Of a DNA stretch of 64,000 bases, positions 24,233 to 33,254 are shown in pieces. The stretch covers positions 1-64,000 of the forward strand of contig NZ_FNIE01000022.1 in assembly GCF_900103985.1 (NCBI RefSeq). The letters run 5' to 3'. The notes under the pieces are model-generated. The model was not told the DNA's origin and ran no database searches. It saw only the letters and a program-made list of their open reading frames with translations. This DNA comes from Actinacidiphila guanduensis (GTDB lineage: Bacteria; Actinomycetota; Actinomycetes; Streptomycetales; Streptomycetaceae). Position 1 is the first letter of the stretch, and every line of letters begins with the position of its first letter. The translations under genes and the position numbers were made by a program.

Positions 24233-25870
24233 ATGAGTGCGACGCTGGTGGGCAAGGACCTGGGGGCCGGACACGGCGAGCGAGCCCTGTTCACGGGGCT
24301 CGACCTGACCGTCGCCGAGGGCGACGTCATCGGCCTCGTCGGGGCCAACGGAGCCGGGAAGTCGACCCTGCTGCGGGTGCTGGCCGGACTGCTGCCGCCC
24401 GAGGAGGGCACGGTGCGGGTCAGCCCTGTCACGGCCAACGTCGGCTACCTGCCCCAGGAGCCCGACCGCCGCGAGGGCGAGACCGTACGCGCCTTCCTCG
24501 CCCGCCGCACCGGAGTCGCCGCCGCGCAGGCCGCGCTGGACGACGCCACCCAGGCCCTGGTGGACGGCGCCCCCGGCGCCGACGACGCCTACGCCGAGGG
24601 CCTGGAGCGCTGGCTCGCCCTCGGCGGCGCCGACCTGGACGAGCGGGCCGAGGAGGCCGCCGCGGCCCTGGGCCTGGGCGTCGGCCTCGACCGCGAGATG
24701 CGGGCCCTGTCCGGCGGCCAGGCCGCCCGCGCGGGCCTGGCCTCCCTGCTGCTCAGCCGCTACGACGTCTTCCTGCTCGACGAGCCCACCAACGACCTGG
24801 ACCTGGACGGCCTGGAGCGGCTGGAGAAGTTCGTCACGGGCCTGCGCGCCGGCACCGTCCTGGTCAGCCACGACCGCGAGTTCCTGACCCGCACCGTCAA
24901 CCGCGTGCTCGAACTCGACCTCGCCCAGCACCGGGTGGCGAGCTACGGCGGCGGCTACGGCGCCTACCTGGAGGAGCGCGCCACCGCCCGCCGGCACGCC
25001 CGCGAGGAGTACGAGGAGTACGCCGGCACCAGAGCCGCCCTGGAGGCCCGCGCGCGCATGCAGCGCGGCTGGATGGACAAGGGCCTGCGCAACGCGGTCC
25101 GCAAGGCGCCCGACAACGACAAGAACGCCCGCCGGGCCCGCGCCGAGAGCAGCGAGAAGCAGGCCGCCAAGGCCCGCCAGACCGACCGGATGATCGAGCG
25201 GCTGGAGGTCGTGGAGGAGCCCCGCAAGGAGTGGGAGCTGCGGATGGAGATCGCCGCCGCCCCCCGCTCGGGCGCCGTGGTGGCGACGATGCGCGGCGCC
25301 GTGGTCCGCCGCGGCGACTTCGTGCTCGGGCCGGTGGACCTCCAGGTGGACTGGGCCGACCGGATCGCGATCACCGGCGCGAACGGCTCGGGCAAGTCCA
25401 CCCTGCTGGCCGCGATGCTCGGCCGGACCGCGGTGGACGAGGGCAGCGCCGCGCTCGGCCCCGGCGTGCTCGTCGGCGAGGTGGACCAGGCGCGCGGGCT
25501 CTTCCGCGGGCCCGAGCCGCTGCTGGACGCCTTCCGCGCCCCCGCCCCCGACCTGGAGCCGGCCGACATCCGCACGCTGCTGGCGAAGTTCGGGCTCAAG
25601 GCCGGCCATGTGCTGCGCCCGGCCGCGACCCTCTCGCCCGGCGAGCGCACCCGCGCCGCGCTCGCCCTGCTGCAGGCCCGCGGGGTGAACCTGCTGGTGC
25701 TCGACGAGCCGACCAACCACCTGGACCTGCCCGCCATCGAGCAACTGGAGTCGGCGCTCGCCTCCTACCCGGGCACGCTGCTGCTGGTCACCCACGACCG
25801 CCGGATGCTGGACGCGGTCCACACCACGCGCCGGATCGAGGTCGAGGACGGCCGCGTCACCGAGCGCTGA
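24233..25870 (+). CDS. ABC-F family ATPase
   Basis: A 545-residue soluble protein with two ABC domains and no membrane segments, the ABC-F layout. Walker A motifs are GANGAGKST (near residue 40) and GANGSGKST (near residue 382); signatures are ALSGGQAAR and TLSPGERTR; Walker B motifs end DEPTNDLDL and DEPTNHLDL. A charged interdomain linker rich in Arg, Glu and Ala contacts the ribosome in this family. It may rescue stalled ribosomes or protect against a ribosome antibiotic. ATG 24233 looks leaderless, with TAGAAT nine bases before it. Confidence 0.9.
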   Translation: MSATLVGKDLGAGHGERALFTGLDLTVAEGDVIGLVGANGAGKSTLLRVLAGLLPPEEGTVRVSPVTANVGYLPQEPDRREGETVRAFLARRTGVAAAQAALDDATQALVDGAPGADDAYAEGLERWLALGGADLDERAEEAAAALGLGVGLDREMRALSGGQAARAGLASLLLSRYDVFLLDEPTNDLDLDGLERLEKFVTGLRAGTVLVSHDREFLTRTVNRVLELDLAQHRVASYGGGYGAYLEERATARRHAREEYEEYAGTRAALEARARMQRGWMDKGLRNAVRKAPDNDKNARRARAESSEKQAAKARQTDRMIERLEVVEEPRKEWELRMEIAAAPRSGAVVATMRGAVVRRGDFVLGPVDLQVDWADRIAITGANGSGKSTLLAAMLGRTAVDEGSAALGPGVLVGEVDQARGLFRGPEPLLDAFRAPAPDLEPADIRTLLAKFGLKAGHVLRPAATLSPGERTRAALALLQARGVNLLVLDEPTNHLDLPAIEQLESALASYPGTLLLVTHDRRMLDAVHTTRRIEVEDGRVTER

Positions 25871-26088
25871 GGAGCCCGGGGAACCCCGTTGATACGGGCG
25901 GCGGGAGATCTCTCGCGACGAACCTGCCCGGAGGGGAACCGCCCGCCGGGGTGCCGCGTCCCATCCGTGCCCGGAGCGCACCGGACCCGGGTCGGCAATG
26001 GGGGCCGGCCCGGGTCCACGAGCGATGGGTCCGCTCAGGTGCAGCTCACGCCCTGATCAGGCGCGGGTCCACGCTGTGCGGCACCGCG

Positions 26089-28128
26089 TCAGCTGACGTT
26101 GAGCGCGGTGTCGTCCAGCAGGAAGGACGTGGCGAGCGAGGAGTCCTCGGTGCCGGTGAACTTCAGGGTGAAGGTCTTGCCGATCTGGGAGGAGAGGTTG
26201 ACGGTCTTCTGGACGTAGCCGCTGCTCGCGTTGAGGTTGGAGTAGGTGGCCACGGTGGTGCTGCCGGCCTGGACGGTGAGCTTGTCGTAGGCGGTGGTGG
26301 TCGAGGTCTCCTCGGTGGAGACGTCGAGGTAGAAGCTCAGCGTCGCGGTGGTGCAGGTCGACGGGACGGTCAGCGACTGGGAGAGCGTGTCGGTGTGGGT
26401 GGTGCCGTAGCCGTCGAGCCAGGCCTTGTAGGAACCGGAGTGCGCGGGCGCGTCCGAGCTGTTGTCGATCACGCCGGAGCTGGCGGTCCAGGAGGCCGTA
26501 CCGGACTCGAAGCCCGGGTTGGCGATGACCTGGGAGACCGTGCAGCCGCCGCCACCGCCACCGGAGGTGGTGACCGTCCACGTGAAGGACGCGGAGCCGG
26601 AGGCGCCGGTGCCGTCGGTCGCGGTGACCGTCACGCTGGAGGTGCCCGCCGTGGTCGGGGTGCCGGAGATGACGCCGGCCGAGCTGATCGACAGGCCCGC
26701 GGGCAGGCCGGAGGCGCTGTAGGTCAGGGACTGGCCCGAGGCGGAGTCGGTGGCGTGGACCTGCAGGCTGACCGCGGTGCCGACCTGGGTCGACTGGTTG
26801 CCCGGGTTGGTCACGGTGACCGTGTTGCCGCCGGTGGAGCCGCCGTTGGTGAAGGCCGCGGTGCCGTTCGGGGTGCCGAGGCCGGTCGGGCCGTCGTAGC
26901 CGGCGCCGGCGGTGCACAGGTAGCTGCCGCCGCAAGAGCCGTTGGAGCCGCTGGTCACGTCGTTCAGCGAGCCGGTGTGGGCGTAGGGGTACGACGCCGG
27001 GGTGGTGCCGGAGGCCGGGGTGCCGGCCAGCGCGTAGACCGACGCGATGATCGGCGACGAGGCGCTGGTGCCGCCGTAGACCTGCCAGCCGCTGGCGCCG
27101 TAGCTGTCGTAGACGGCCAGGCCGGTGGCCGGGTCGGCGACCGCGGAGACGTCGGCGATGGTGCGCTTGGAGCAGCCGCTGTCGGTCTGCCAGGTCGGCT
27201 TGGCGTCGTAGGAGGAGCAGCCGGAGCCGGTGCCCTCGGTGCTGGAGGTGTTCCACACGGTCTCGGTCCAGCCGCGGCTGGTGCCGCTGGAACGCTTCAG
27301 CGCGGTGCCGCCGACCGCGGTGACGTACTTCGACGCGGCCGGGTACTCCGCGCCGTAGCCCTCGTCACCGGAGCTGACGGTGATCGCCACGCCCGGGTGG
27401 TTGAAGTACGAGCTGTCGTAGGAGGTGTCCGAGGAGGACTCGCTGCCGCCGTAGCTGTTGGAGACGTACTTCGCGCCCAGCGAGACCGCGGTGTTGACCG
27501 CGGTGCCCAGGTTGGTCATGGACGCCGAGGTGGCCTCGACCAGCAGGATGTGGCAGCTCGGGCAGACCGCGCTGACCATGTCCAGGTCGAGCGAGATCTC
27601 GCCGGCCCAGCCGGAGTCGGGCGAGGGGTAGCTGGTGCCGCCGGTCTGGTTCACCTTCTTGAAGCAGCCGTTGGCCGTGGTGCAGGCCGGCAGGCCGTAC
27701 TGCGAGCGGTAGGTGCCCAGGTCCGCCTCGGCGTTCGGGTCGTCCTGCGCGTCCACGATGGCCACGGTCTGGCCGGAGCCGCCGGAGGGCAGGTTGTAGG
27801 CGCTCTGCAGGTCGGTGGGCCCGTAGCCGGACGGCGTGGCCGCCGGGGTGATGCCCAGGTGGTGCGCCACGTCGGTGCGGGCCAGCGCCAGGCACGACAT
27901 CAGGCCCTTCGAGGGCGCCGCACACAGGTGCTGGGCGTGGCCCGCGGTGGTGGTCCCGGTGGCGCCGGTGGCGGTGGTCACGGGGGCGCTGGTGCCGCCG
28001 GCCGCCGAGCTCGCGGCGAAGGACGGTGCCGCGGCCACCATGCCGCCGGTCACCAGCGCGCCCGCGGCGACCACCGCGATGGTCGCGCGGCGGATGGCCC
28101 GTCTCACCGGGCCGGGTGTCAGGTGCAA
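26089..28128 (-). CDS. Secreted S53 (sedolisin-type) peptidase with C-terminal Ig-like and beta domains
   Basis: A 679-residue exported serine-carboxyl peptidase. The N-terminus is a signal peptide (RRAIRR, hydrophobic run, AAAPSFAA). Catalytic residues read as Glu177 and Asp181 in EISLD and Ser355 in GGTSASSP, with SSGDEG between as the oxyanion Asp region. Family members usually have a long propeptide; only about 60 residues are seen here. A He-PIG/Ig-like domain (NPGNQSTQVGTAVSLQVHA, then GLPAGLSIS) and a C-terminal beta domain beginning NPGFESG follow. I start at TTG 28128, seven bases after GGAGGG; ATG 28143 is an alternative. Confidence 0.87.
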   Translation of the reverse strand: MHLTPGPVRRAIRRATIAVVAAGALVTGGMVAAAPSFAASSAAGGTSAPVTTATGATGTTTAGHAQHLCAAPSKGLMSCLALARTDVAHHLGITPAATPSGYGPTDLQSAYNLPSGGSGQTVAIVDAQDDPNAEADLGTYRSQYGLPACTTANGCFKKVNQTGGTSYPSPDSGWAGEISLDLDMVSAVCPSCHILLVEATSASMTNLGTAVNTAVSLGAKYVSNSYGGSESSSDTSYDSSYFNHPGVAITVSSGDEGYGAEYPAASKYVTAVGGTALKRSSGTSRGWTETVWNTSSTEGTGSGCSSYDAKPTWQTDSGCSKRTIADVSAVADPATGLAVYDSYGASGWQVYGGTSASSPIIASVYALAGTPASGTTPASYPYAHTGSLNDVTSGSNGSCGGSYLCTAGAGYDGPTGLGTPNGTAAFTNGGSTGGNTVTVTNPGNQSTQVGTAVSLQVHATDSASGQSLTYSASGLPAGLSISSAGVISGTPTTAGTSSVTVTATDGTGASGSASFTWTVTTSGGGGGGCTVSQVIANPGFESGTASWTASSGVIDNSSDAPAHSGSYKAWLDGYGTTHTDTLSQSLTVPSTCTTATLSFYLDVSTEETSTTTAYDKLTVQAGSTTVATYSNLNASSGYVQKTVNLSSQIGKTFTLKFTGTEDSSLATSFLLDDTALNVS

Positions 28129-28611
28129 TGAACTGCCCTCCATGGGGGGTCGGCTGCCGAGGGCTCCGCACATATGACAAGGTCATGACAACCCATGTTT
28201 TGCGGCGGCGCCTCGGACTGGACAGGGCGGTGCTGGACATGGCGGTGCCATGAACGGTGGAGCACGGTGGTGCGGCGGTGCTGTGCTGCAGCCGCGCTGC
28301 GGCCGTACCGGGGTGGTGCTGGGGCCGTACTGGGGTGGTGCTGGGCGGTGCGAGCCCCCGGACGGGGGTGGTGCGGCGGAACCCGCCGGCGCGGTCGGAG
28401 CCCGGTGGAGCGCGATGGAGCGGGTGGAACAGGTGGATCAGCAGCCAACTACTGTTCACTGCCACCCCATTGAGTGGTGGCTGAGTTGAAGGTAGTGAGG
28501 AGTATCGTCAAGGAACTACCGGGTATTGGCAAAGGATTCCCCTCGAATTGCCCTCGACCTGACCCCTCCTCGCTTCCCCGCGGCGATCTCCGCCGTATAG
28601 CGTCAGGCACC
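28129..28611. other. Divergent intergenic region between peptidase and TrmB-like genes
   Basis: Next to the peptidase, the reverse strand has TTGTCAT twice within 16 bp (28172-28189), a possible promoter or operator. From 28250 to 28400 the DNA is G/T-rich with GGGGTGGTGCTGGG repeated twice and related words; this is simple sequence, and no gene is supported. From 28470 to 28560 the DNA is AT-richer. Confidence 0.55.
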
Positions 28612-29448
28612 ATGGAGACGGAGGAAGAACCGGTCAACGACCTTGTGGCGCTGGGCCTGTCGCGCTACGAAGCCCGGGTCTACCTCGCCCTCGTGCGCCG
28701 CGAGTCCTACACCGCCGCCGAGGTGGCGCGGGCCGCCGACGTGCCGCGGCAGCGGGTCTACGACGTGCTCGACGCCCTCGTCCGGCGGCGGCTGGCCACC
28801 ACCCACCCCGGGCGCGTCGCCACCTTCTCCGCCGTCGCCCCCGAACTCGCCGTGGCCCGGCTGATGGCGCTGCAGCGCGAGACCCTGGAGCGGCTGGACC
28901 GGATGTCCTCCGCGCTCACCGCGGCCCTCGTGCCCGTGTGGGCCGACGGCCGCACCCAGACCGTGCCGCTGGACTACGTGGAGATCCTGCGCGACCCCAA
29001 GTCCATCGCCGAGGCGTTCGCCGACATCCAGACCCAGGCCCAGCGCGAGCTGCTGAGCTTCTGCAAGCCGCCCTTCGTCGCCTCCCCGCTGAACACGGTG
29101 GGCGTCAAGGTGCTGCGGCGGCTGCGCCGCTCGGGCGGCTCGGTCCGGGCCATCTACACCTACGAGGCGCTCGACGACGTCGAGGTGCTGGAGAACGTGC
29201 GCCGGTTCGGGGCCGCGGGCGAGGAGAGCCGGTTCACCGCCGAGCTGCCGCTGAAGCTGGTGATCGCCGACGAGTCGCTGGTGCTGTGCGACATGCCCGA
29301 CCCGGTGGCCGGGACCGGGTCGACCACCGCGCTCTACATCGAGCACCCGGCGCTGGCGGCGTGCCTGCGGTTGGCGTTTCTCACGGTGTGGGCGGCGGCC
29401 GAGACGGTGCCGAGTGCGCGCCCGGAGGGCGTCGTCGGCGGGCTCTGA
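28612..29448 (+). CDS. TrmB-family transcriptional regulator
   Basis: A 278-residue regulator. Residues about 6-75 form the TrmB winged HTH: LVALGLSRYEARVYLALV, AAEVARAADVPRQRVYDVLDAL. A sensor domain follows with LLSFCKPPF near residue 145, as in actinomycete TrmB-like proteins. The ATG at 28612 has TATAGC at 28596-28601, consistent with leaderless expression, so upstream in-frame starts are not used. It faces the secreted peptidase across a divergent promoter and may control it; this is inferred from position only. Confidence 0.82.
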   Translation: METEEEPVNDLVALGLSRYEARVYLALVRRESYTAAEVARAADVPRQRVYDVLDALVRRRLATTHPGRVATFSAVAPELAVARLMALQRETLERLDRMSSALTAALVPVWADGRTQTVPLDYVEILRDPKSIAEAFADIQTQAQRELLSFCKPPFVASPLNTVGVKVLRRLRRSGGSVRAIYTYEALDDVEVLENVRRFGAAGEESRFTAELPLKLVIADESLVLCDMPDPVAGTGSTTALYIEHPALAACLRLAFLTVWAAAETVPSARPEGVVGGL

Positions 29449-29896
29449 TCCGAGGCGGGGCGGTGCCGGGGCGAGGCGGCAACCGTTGCTGCGCGGGCGG
29501 CGGGCCGTGTCTCGAACGGGCCGCGGGCCCTGTGCCGGGGTGGGCTGCGCGGCGTGCCCCCGGGCGGGCTGCCGCACTGTGCTCGGGTGGCGGAGGCCTT
29601 GGCCCGGGCAGGGCGCAGTCCACTGCTGGGTCGGCCGGCCCTTTGCCCGGGCGCGGGGCGTAGCGTGACCCGGGCAGGGCGCGGCTGTGCACGGCGGCGC
29701 GGCGTGCCCCGGGCCGGACACGGCACTGTGCTCGGGTGGGCCGCGCTTCACCGCGGGCGGGCTTCGCAGCCTGCCCGGAGCACGAAGCCGCAGGTGACGC
29801 GGGCATGGCGGGCCGGGGGAGTGGCGGTGGCCGCAACGTGTCGTGCCGCCGGTCACAAGACCGGCCGTGCCCAGGTCCGGGAGCTACAGTGACGGC
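29449..29896. repeat. Intergenic region with duplicated 44-bp segment
   Basis: No gene is supported in this 448-bp gap. A segment of about 44 bp beginning GCGCGGCGTGCCCC and ending CACTGTGCTCGGGTGG occurs at 29547-29590 and again at 29697-29739 with a few changes. CCCGGGCAGGGCGC also occurs twice between them. TACAGT at 29885-29890 is the likely -10 box of the next gene. Confidence 0.65.
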
Positions 29897-30784
29897 GTGG
29901 CCGTCTTCCTGCTCGGAGTCAGTGCCGCCTGCTGCCTCGGTCTGGGATTCGTGCTGCAGCAGCGCGCGGCGGCCCGTGCCCCGCTGTCGGACTTCCTCTC
30001 CTTCCGGTTGCTGCTCGACCTCATCCGGATGCCCGACTGGCTGCTCGGTGTCGGCTTCATGGTCGCCGGGCAGGTGCTCAGCGCGGTGGCGCTGGCCTAC
30101 GGGGAGGTCTCGCTCGTCGAGCCGCTCACCGCGACGAACCTGATCTTCGCCATGGCCCTGTCCCGCTGGCTCACCCGCCAGCCGCTGGGCTGGTCGGGCT
30201 GGGGCGGGGTGGTGCTGCTCGCCCTCGGCGTCACCGCCTTCATCGTCGCCGGCCGGCCGCGCGGCGGCGGGGAGGAGGCCGACGCACTGCGGCACTGGCT
30301 GGTCTTCGGCATCGTCGCGGGGCTCGCGATGCTGGTCACGCTGTGGGCCAGACGCCTGCCGCCCTCCTCCGAGGCCGCCCTGCTCGCCCTGGCCGCGGGA
30401 CTGATGTACGGGCTCCAGGACGCCCTGACCCGGGTCTGCGGCTCGATCGTCCGCGACGAGGGCGTCGGCGCGCTCTTCGTCCACTACCAGCCGTACGCCG
30501 TCCTGGCCATCGGCATCACCGGCATGCTGCTGGTGCAGTCCGCCTTCGAGGCCGCGCCGCTGCGGAACTCCCTGCCCTCCCTCACCGCGGCCCAGCCGCT
30601 CGCGGGCATCGCCTGCGGTGTCGGGTTCCTCGGCGACCAGCTGCGGGTCACGCCCGGCGCACTGGCCTGGCAGGCGACGGGTCTGGTCGCGGTGGTGGTC
30701 GGTGTCCTGCTCATCGGCCGGCACCCGGCGATGCCGCAGGGACCGTCCGAACGGGAGTCGCTGGGGGCGACGCGGGTGGTGTGA
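29897..30784 (+). CDS. DMT-superfamily membrane transporter
   Basis: A 295-residue integral membrane protein with about nine hydrophobic helices, beginning directly with FLLGVSAACCLGLGFVLQQRAA. The pattern AYGEVSLVEPLTATNLIFAMALS is typical of the drug/metabolite transporter group that includes EamA- and NIPA-like proteins. The GTG at 29897 has TACAGT six bases upstream, fitting leaderless transcription. The substrate is unknown. It is convergent with the VKOR gene, and the 167-bp gap contains GGCGCCCTCGTACGC twice (30860 and 30892). Confidence 0.82.
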   Translation: MAVFLLGVSAACCLGLGFVLQQRAAARAPLSDFLSFRLLLDLIRMPDWLLGVGFMVAGQVLSAVALAYGEVSLVEPLTATNLIFAMALSRWLTRQPLGWSGWGGVVLLALGVTAFIVAGRPRGGGEEADALRHWLVFGIVAGLAMLVTLWARRLPPSSEAALLALAAGLMYGLQDALTRVCGSIVRDEGVGALFVHYQPYAVLAIGITGMLLVQSAFEAAPLRNSLPSLTAAQPLAGIACGVGFLGDQLRVTPGALAWQATGLVAVVVGVLLIGRHPAMPQGPSERESLGATRVV

Positions 30785-30951
30785 GGGCCGCTGCGCGCGG
30801 CCCGGCGGGGCGCGGCGAGGGCGGCCCCTGGGCGGCCGACATGGGGGGCGTGAGGGCCGGGCGCCCTCGTACGCGGGTGGTGTGGGCGCCCGGCGCCCTC
30901 GTACGCCTCGGTTCGGACCTCGAGGTGCGTCGAGATGCCCGCCCGGTGGGA

Positions 30952-31584
30952 TCAGAGCAGGGTCTGCCAGTAGTACCAGAAGCGGGTGGCGATCAGGACG
31001 ACGATGACCAGGCACCACGTGACCGGAACGGCCCAGTGGAACTCCGTGGTGAAGCCGACGAGCGCGCGGGGGGCGGGCAGGATGCCGTGCCGCAGGTTGT
31101 GCGCGGTGGTGTACGAGAACATCGTGAGCGTCGCCACCCAGGCCAGGCAGCACCACAGGCACAGGGCGCCGATCTCGTAGAGGGCCTGCGACATCAGCCA
31201 CATGCAGAAGCCGGCGCCGAAGAGCATGCCCGCGTTCAGCGCCAGCCAGTAGGCGCGGCCGTACCGCAGGCCGGTCAGCAGCCCGACGCCCACGGTGACC
31301 ACCACGGCGTAGGCGGCCAGGCCGATCAGCGGGTTCGGGAACCCGAAGGCCGACGCCTGGGGGCTGCGCATCACGTTGGTGCAGGACAGCACCGGGTTGA
31401 TGCTGCAGCTCGGGTGGAAGTCCGGGTTCTCGGCGAGCTTGATCTTGTCGACGGTGATCACGAAGGACGCGAGCAGGCCGAGGGCGCCGGTGACGACGAG
31501 CAGCCGGCCCAGGCCCTTGCCGGCGCCGACCGCGGGGGCGGCGGGGCGGCGGACGGCGCTGGCCGTCCCGGGGGCGGCGGTCAC
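30952..31584 (-). CDS. Vitamin K epoxide reductase (VKOR) family protein
   Basis: A 210-residue integral membrane protein with four to five helices. The active CxxC is in GALCLWCCLAW near residue 145; the loop cysteines CSINPVLSC (near residues 60-68) carry electrons in bacterial VKOR. It would oxidise a DsbA-like partner with menaquinone to make disulfides in exported proteins, the actinobacterial substitute for DsbB. The GTG at 31584 overlaps the upstream gene's stop as GTGA. No thioredoxin domain is fused and no DsbA-like gene is adjacent. Confidence 0.9.
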   Translation of the reverse strand: MTAAPGTASAVRRPAAPAVGAGKGLGRLLVVTGALGLLASFVITVDKIKLAENPDFHPSCSINPVLSCTNVMRSPQASAFGFPNPLIGLAAYAVVVTVGVGLLTGLRYGRAYWLALNAGMLFGAGFCMWLMSQALYEIGALCLWCCLAWVATLTMFSYTTAHNLRHGILPAPRALVGFTTEFHWAVPVTWCLVIVVLIATRFWYYWQTLL

Positions 31585-32069
31585 CGCGCGGCCTCAGGCT
31601 CGCCGGCCGGCCACAGGACGTCGACCGGGATCTGCCGCGAGCGGGCGAACGCGACCAGGTGGGCGGTGGCGTCCCGGCCGCTGGAGGGCGAGCCGTCCCA
31701 GATCGCGAGCAGGCGGCCGCAGCCGGCCACGAGCTGCTCGTCGGCGCCGACGCACGCGTCGCGGTCGGCGGGGTCGAAGGCCATCAGCCGCACATGTTCG
31801 GCCAGGAGCAGCAGCTCGCCGGCCGCGGTGCGGTCCTGCTGCGGCAGCGGCGCCGGCAGGTGGCCGTGCGCGGGCAGCGCCACGACCAGCCGGCGCCCCG
31901 CCGCGCGCACCGCGCGCCCCACCACCAGCGGCAGCCCCGCCCCGGCCCGCACCACGAAGGTCGCCCCGGCGGCGCACCGCTCCAGCACCGCCGCCAGCTC
32001 CCGCTCCACCAGCTGCAGCGTCCCGCCCCCCAGCTCCCGGGGCCCCACCGCGCCGATCACCGCGCTCAT
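31581..32069 (-). CDS. Rossmann/SLOG-like hypothetical protein
   Basis: A 162-residue soluble protein. Alternating hydrophobic strands and helices resemble the SLOG/DprA-like Rossmann group: SAVIGAVGPREL at the start, RRLVVALPA in the middle, and GCGRLLAIWDG followed by IPVDVLWPAG at the end. In that group the late aspartate and nearby glycines bind nucleotides. It is co-translated with the VKOR gene. ATG 32069 touches a GGAGGG; ATG 32111, 14 codons earlier (MIFGLGG), is a possible alternative. Function is unknown. Confidence 0.62.
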   Translation of the reverse strand: MSAVIGAVGPRELGGGTLQLVERELAAVLERCAAGATFVVRAGAGLPLVVGRAVRAAGRRLVVALPAHGHLPAPLPQQDRTAAGELLLLAEHVRLMAFDPADRDACVGADEQLVAGCGRLLAIWDGSPSSGRDATAHLVAFARSRQIPVDVLWPAGEPEAAR

Positions 32070-32223
32070 CCCTCCACCGCCGTCCTGCCGTCCGCCGAGA
32101 CCGAAGATCATCGCCCCCAGTGAAGGCCGGCCCCACCCCCGCCCACCAGAGCCGAAAGTCCCTCCCACCCGGCCCTCAGCCCTCCCCTGGCCCCTTTACC
32201 GCAGACCCGGCCCTCACTCCCCG

Positions 32224-33009
32224 TCAGGACGGGTCCGGGGTCCAGGTGAAGTGGGGGGTGCGGTGGGTGAGGAAGGCGGTGGTGCCCTCGGCTGCTTCGG
32301 CCAGGGCCGCGGGGGTGGTGGAGCGGGACTGCCACGCGGCGAGGTGGGGGGCGGGGATCGGGTCGGGGGTGGCGAAGGACTTGGCGGCCGACTGGGTGAG
32401 GTGGGAGCGGGTGGCGAGGAGGCGGGCGAAGGCGCGGACACGGGTGTCGAGGGCGTCCTCGGGGTGCACCTCGTCCACCAGGCCCGTGCGCAGGGCCCGC
32501 TCGTGGTCGATCAACTCCGCCGAGAAGAGCAGGTACTTGGCGGTCGAGGGGGAGGTGAGGGCGACCAGGCGGCGGGTGGAGGAGGCCGGGTAGACGATGC
32601 CGAGCCTGGCCGGAGTCACCCCGAAGCGCGCCCCCTCCGCGGCGAACCGCAGGTCGCACGCCACGGCCAGCTGGCAGCCCCCGCCGACGCAGTAGCCCCG
32701 TACGGCGGCGAGCGTCGGCTTGGGGAAGGCGGCCAGCGCCTCCTCCGCGGCCAGCGCGGCGTCCCTCGTGGCGGCCAGTCCGCCGGGCTCGGCCAGGTCG
32801 GCGATGTCGGCCCCGGCGCTGAAGGAGCCGCCCTCGCCGGTGAGCACCAGCAGCCGCACCCCCGGATCGGCGGCCAGGCCCGCGAGGACGCCGGGCAGCG
32901 ACTGCCACATGCCGAGCGTCAGGGCGTTGAGCCGCCCGGGGTTGTCGAGGGTGACGGTGGCGGTGCCGTCCTCGGTGCTCACCAGCAGACCGGGGCCGAA
33001 CCGGGACAT
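32224..33009 (-). CDS. Enoyl-CoA hydratase/isomerase family protein
   Basis: A 261-residue crotonase-superfamily enzyme. Oxyanion-hole motifs are FSAGADIADL near residue 63 and VRGYCVGGGCQLAVACDLRFA near residue 104; the segment FGVTPARLGIVYPASS occupies the active-site glutamate region, with no glutamate at the usual position. ATG 33009 follows GAGGAG by six bases. It stands alone, so pathway and substrate are unclear; the shifted active-site residues could mean isomerase or hydrolase activity. Confidence 0.85.
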   Translation of the reverse strand: MSRFGPGLLVSTEDGTATVTLDNPGRLNALTLGMWQSLPGVLAGLAADPGVRLLVLTGEGGSFSAGADIADLAEPGGLAATRDAALAAEEALAAFPKPTLAAVRGYCVGGGCQLAVACDLRFAAEGARFGVTPARLGIVYPASSTRRLVALTSPSTAKYLLFSAELIDHERALRTGLVDEVHPEDALDTRVRAFARLLATRSHLTQSAAKSFATPDPIPAPHLAAWQSRSTTPAALAEAAEGTTAFLTHRTPHFTWTPDPS

Positions 33010-33112
33010 GGATGCTCCTCAACAGCGCTACGGGCGGCGGGGCGGGCGCCGCGGCCCGATCCTAACCACGCGCCTCCCAGCCGTAATCGGCCACCCGCCG
33101 GTCACAACCGCT

Positions 33113-33168
33113 CGCGACCGGTCGCGAAACGCCGAAACGCGAAGGAATTACGTCTCCTGCACGTGCAG
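33113..33168. promoter_or_regulatory. Two perfect palindromes upstream of the ATPase gene
   Basis: TCGCGACCGGTCGCGA at 33113-33128 is a perfect 16-bp palindrome and TGCACGTGCA at 33159-33168 a perfect 10-bp palindrome. Both lie between the divergent hydratase and ATPase genes and look like protein-binding sites. Confidence 0.5.
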
Positions 33169-33254
33169 CTGCAAAGGTCGCCGACACTCGTCGGGTGAGG
33201 CGGAGCCGCCGGGGCGTCCGGCGCGGGCCGTAGGAGAAACGTCACGCGAGAGCG

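Noticed and set aside
24106..28131. A 1,341-codon forward open frame
   Set aside because: It is an out-of-phase shadow of the ABC-F gene and the antisense of the peptidase; composition is Gly/Arg/Ala/Val with no motif.
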